A stretch of 33,048 nt of DNA. Source: Lachnospiraceae bacterium (lineage in GTDB: Bacteria; Bacteroidota; Bacteroidia; Bacteroidales; Muribaculaceae). The stretch covers positions 1 to 33,048 of the forward strand of contig JAMPGZ010000032.1 of the NCBI GenBank assembly GCA_023663655.1, written 5' to 3'. This document shows positions 30,214 through 33,048 of this stretch, in pieces. The notes under the pieces were generated by a model. The model worked only from the letters and a program-made list of their open reading frames with translations, made no database searches and was not told the DNA's origin. Each line of letters begins with the position of its first letter. The stretch's first letter is position 1. The position numbers and the translations under genes were made by a program.

Positions 30214-32922
30214 CTATTTCAACTCAAACAAATAGGTCACCTCTTGTGATGATCCATCGGGAAGAGCTACGGTTTCAGTCTCGTTAATATCGGCAACGGT
30301 CACTCCGGATGCCGGAACATAGTTGTTAAGAGCCTTAAACTTGCCACCTTTCAACGTCAAAGTTGATGTTGACTTGCAATATAAGGTAGTGCCTTTAGCC
30401 CAAAACTTACCTCCGTTGATGGTCGCAGATGAACCACTTTCTGTGTTATCAGGATCCACAGCAAACGCATAGTAAGAATTGGTACAGATGTATGTGCCGC
30501 CATTTATTGTGGCACGAGCCTTTTTATTATTATAAGAAGAAGTACCAACTCTCGCACATCCGAAATTACCAATGAAGGTACCATCGTTCACTGTGAGCTC
30601 TCCTTCACCATAGAAATTCAAGGCATACTGCCCGCTTTTGCTGTTTACAAATGTTCCACCATTGATGGTGAGCGTTCCGGTATTACCATTGGCGAAGTTG
30701 GTTGCCACTGCTGCACCGGATGGAGACTCAAAATATCCGCCGTTGATGACCATGTCACCACTTTCATTGCGCACAGGCGAATAATTAAGATTTGTATTTG
30801 TAGTCTTGAATGTGCCACCCTCAATGGTCATAGATCCGCCATCGTTTATGATTACAAATGCAGAACCGCTCACTGTGCCGTTACCCTTTATAGTCATCTC
30901 TGACTTGTTGCGAAGCTGATTGCTGCCGAAATCAATCGTAGCGTCAGCAGGAAGACTCACGGTGACAGGCTTTACAATTTCAACATTGCCGGGAACGGTG
31001 AGCTGAGTGCCTGCGGCTACAGTGATGATACCACCCTGGTCCAATGCGGCAGAAAATTCCTGAATGTTAGTCACCGCATCTATTCCGCGAATGATAGTCA
31101 CATCGGTCTCGGTGTTACCGCCTCCGTCGACAACTGCTTTGTAATCTCCACTATCAGGATAAGTGTAACCTGCTATTCCGCCAAGTGAGGTCAAGTCCTT
31201 TACTCCATCATAATCAGCCTTATGCTCAAATGATTGGATTATTGTGGCATTGACTATTGAATTATCCTTATAAATCTTGTCAGTTGCACTTGTTTTGTAA
31301 GCACCATGAATATAACCGAAAAGTCCGCCGAGATCGCGGTATCCTTCAATCTTGACATTGGATGCCGAGTTGCCGCTTAACGTGAAGCTGCCTTCACACA
31401 CATATCCGGCAATAGCACCAGCCTTGTCAGCGTTATCATATTTGTCGCCCACTTTTTCAAAATCAAGAGCAATATCTACATTTTCAGCTTTGCAATCGGT
31501 TATATTTCCGTAAACTGCACCAACCACTCCACCTGATTGGCGGTAAGAACGAATAGTTGCATTCTTTACAGTCACATTGGAGATATCCGCTGTTGAAGAC
31601 CCGACAAGCACACCTGCCGGCTTACCGCTTCCGATAGCAGCCCTTGTATTAATCACTGCACCGTCAATAGTCACATTCTTCAACACATCATCACCTTGCC
31701 AAGCACTACCAAAAAGTCCGGCATTGACCGATTCTTTCCCGGTCAAATCCACCTTAAGATTGGCAATAGTGTGATTGCCACCGTCAAAGGTACCCTTGAA
31801 TGTTTTATCATTTGATAAGCCTATCGGAGTCCAGTTACGGTTACCGAGGTCAAGATCATTTTCAAGCACCACGGTTTTTCCTTGAAGAGAGTTGCCGTTG
31901 TTCACAAGCTGGGCTATACCGGCAAGTTCTGCCGAAGAAGTGATGTGATAAACACCGTCAACCTCCACCGGAGTCTTGATATTACCTTGCCATATTTCCT
32001 GATTGTGGTCGGGATTTCCAAATGCGGGACTCTTCGTTACAGTGATGTTGGCTGTGCTTGTGAGAAGCGAACCGTAGATATTGGTGCGGTAATTACGCTC
32101 AACAGGCAAATTCGGTACATTCACCTCATGAATTGGAGTAGAACTGCTTCCGGATGATGTATGCACCTCAAGTTTAGCATCAATCAAGCTTGTACCCTCT
32201 TCCGATACAAGCAGATACATCATATTTAAATAATCATATCCTTCAGCACCGGGAAATGTACCATAGCTTTCTGCAATAGGTTTAGTTTGCTTAGTAGCCT
32301 TCACCTCAACCTCTTCTAATCCCTTACCCGTAAGCAAATCCAATTTTGAATAAGCTTTGCCCACAAACCGAGTATAAATATTTCCAGCATCAATAACAGG
32401 AGAATTCAGGTCATTTGTACCCCAGTTCACCTGAGCCATAGGACGTGTCAATGTCACAGTCCTGTCAATAGCTCCTTTAACCTCAAAACGCTCTACTTTA
32501 TAGAAACAGTCCATGTCATTCTTAATTTCTTTTGTAGTAGCCATTGAGGCATAATCAATTGTAACGCATTTTTCATCAGCATTAAAGCTGTAAACGCTGT
32601 TGTAATTTTTATATGCAAAGAATGCGATGTCGTATGTGTGTCCATTTGCCAGTTGTAGTGACACCGTAGTAGATAAACTGCCTGAGAAACCGGCATCACC
32701 CGACATCACTTTTTCGCCATCTTCATCATACACGGCATATTTCAATGAATTTGCCGACAAACCGTCGCCAAACACACGCGACCCTATTCCCCCGTCGGGA
32801 ATATTGATCGTGAAGGAGACATTGCCGCCGTCGGGGGTTGACGGTGCGAAATTGCTGTCATCCGCACAAGATGCCAATAGCAGCACTGATGCCAGTGGCA
32901 AGGATAATAGTTTTTTGTTCAT
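30214..32922 (-). CDS. DUF6562-type N-terminal lipoprotein with GLUG motifs and NGGTF-repeat beta-helix
   Basis: The 902-residue paralogue has lipobox L-L-L-A-S-C with Cys at 19. Its N-terminal ~300 residues align with the 844-aa neighbour (S-F-T-I-N-I-P, G-S-R-V-F-G-D-G, L-T-R-P-M-A-Q-V-N-W-G-T-N-D, L-P-V-E-R-N-Y-R-T-N-I-Y-G). The linker with L-E-N-D-L-D-L-G-N-R-N-W-T-P-I-G and GLUG-like repeats (N-A-G-L-F-G-S, A-G-A-I-A-G-Y, L-G-G-L-F-G-Y) also corresponds. From ~655 the C-terminus differs: repeated T-I-N-G-G-T-F / T-I-E-G-G-T-F / T-L-K-G-G-K-F rungs typical of parallel beta-helix adhesins. No catalytic residues are recognised. A surface-exposed binding role is inferred. No terminator hairpin with a T run is seen after its stop; the palindromic cluster follows instead. 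Confidence 0.86.
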   Translation of the reverse strand: MNKKLLSLPLASVLLLASCADDSNFAPSTPDGGNVSFTINIPDGGIGSRVFGDGLSANSLKYAVYDEDGEKVMSGDAGFSGSLSTTVSLQLANGHTYDIAFFAYKNYNSVYSFNADEKCVTIDYASMATTKEIKNDMDCFYKVERFEVKGAIDRTVTLTRPMAQVNWGTNDLNSPVIDAGNIYTRFVGKAYSKLDLLTGKGLEEVEVKATKQTKPIAESYGTFPGAEGYDYLNMMYLLVSEEGTSLIDAKLEVHTSSGSSSTPIHEVNVPNLPVERNYRTNIYGSLLTSTANITVTKSPAFGNPDHNQEIWQGNIKTPVEVDGVYHITSSAELAGIAQLVNNGNSLQGKTVVLENDLDLGNRNWTPIGLSNDKTFKGTFDGGNHTIANLKVDLTGKESVNAGLFGSAWQGDDVLKNVTIDGAVINTRAAIGSGKPAGVLVGSSTADISNVTVKNATIRSYRQSGGVVGAVYGNITDCKAENVDIALDFEKVGDKYDNADKAGAIAGYVCEGSFTLSGNSASNVKIEGYRDLGGLFGYIHGAYKTSATDKIYKDNSIVNATIIQSFEHKADYDGVKDLTSLGGIAGYTYPDSGDYKAVVDGGGNTETDVTIIRGIDAVTNIQEFSAALDQGGIITVAAGTQLTVPGNVEIVKPVTVSLPADATIDFGSNQLRNKSEMTIKGNGTVSGSAFVIINDGGSMTIEGGTFKTTNTNLNYSPVRNESGDMVINGGYFESPSGAAVATNFANGNTGTLTINGGTFVNSKSGQYALNFYGEGELTVNDGTFIGNFGCARVGTSSYNNKKARATINGGTYICTNSYYAFAVDPDNTESGSSATINGGKFWAKGTTLYCKSTSTLTLKGGKFKALNNYVPASGVTVADINETETVALPDGSSQEVTYLFELK

Positions 32923-33019
32923 AAAGGTTAATTAATGATTTGTTTTGAATTGTTCTATGTTAAAGGTCCTGATAATAGGAGGTAGAGGTTAAGGGGGCTG
33001 AGCCGGAGGGTGCCGTCTC

Positions 33020-33048
33020 TTACTTTATTTCGATGTTGAATTCGCCGT
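33020..33048 (-). CDS. C-terminal end of an upstream minus-strand gene (partial)
   Basis: The last bases read on the minus strand give an open frame ending G-E-F-N-I-E-I-K then TAA at 33022-33020. The position, 98 nt ahead of the 902-aa lipoprotein gene on the same strand, suggests a third member or partner of the surface-lipoprotein locus. Only nine codons are visible, so neither family nor frame can be proven. Confidence 0.45.

Noticed and set aside
27197-33048. Phase-variable invertible promoter at the adhesin locus
   Set aside because: The inverted repeats found are local hairpins; no pair flanks a promoter in opposite orientation and no site-specific recombinase gene is in the window.

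Overview
The window looks like a chromosomal segment of a gut Bacteroidales, most likely a Muribaculaceae-type genome. Support: Bacteroidetes -7 boxes (TAnnTTTG) precede several genes, Shine-Dalgarno signals are mostly absent, and there are Bacteroidetes-restricted families (DUF5606, DUF6562/GLUG lipoproteins, a Cbp1-like coiled-coil lipoprotein, a FISUMP-like domain, a T9SS-like tail). No tRNA, rRNA, CRISPR array, transposase or phage gene was seen. The lineage is an inference from family content, not from a marker gene.

Layout. (1) 1-4762: a redox/detoxification cluster. A double-CMD protein and a flavodoxin-like lipoprotein diverge from an AraC-type regulator across an intergenic region with ATTACNGATT direct repeats on a ~21-bp phase. 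Beyond it lie an iron-sulfur-type flavodoxin and a MATE exporter whose leader ends in a strong terminator-like hairpin. (2) 4934-7712: a YdeI/OmdA-family protein, the nicotinate salvage pair pncA-pncB (overlapping genes) and a KdgF-like cupin. (3) 7993-15672: a Spy-like periplasmic protein, a PagL-like lipid A deacylase, and a complete MacAB-TolC-type operon (ATPase, two permeases, adaptor, outer-membrane channel). (4) 15751-16056: a gene-free stretch with a near-consensus promoter and nested long-range helices, read as a structured ncRNA, possibly 6S-like. (5) 16119-20838: five consecutive exported proteins (LysM, Cbp1-like, LysM-barrel, Big2 Ig-like, FISUMP-like lipoprotein), a probable cell-surface operon. 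(6) 26208-20916, minus strand: a tight five-gene operon Yip1-smpB-acyltransferase-DUF3142-like lipoprotein-large helical repeat protein, with a 74-nt out-of-frame overlap between the last two. (7) 26323-26751: DUF5606 protein. (8) 26846-33048: two tandem paralogous DUF6562-GLUG-beta-helix lipoproteins (844 and 902 aa) and the 3' end of a third gene, separated and flanked by clusters of short palindromic repeats, including a 33-nt hairpin present twice in opposite orientation with a compensatory stem change.

The most interesting items not explained by ordinary annotation are the ncRNA candidate, the hairpin repeat clusters around the adhesin-like paralogues, the phased operator array, the MATE leader, and the five-gene surface operon. 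Nothing seen here amounts to a recognisable defence system or mobile element.
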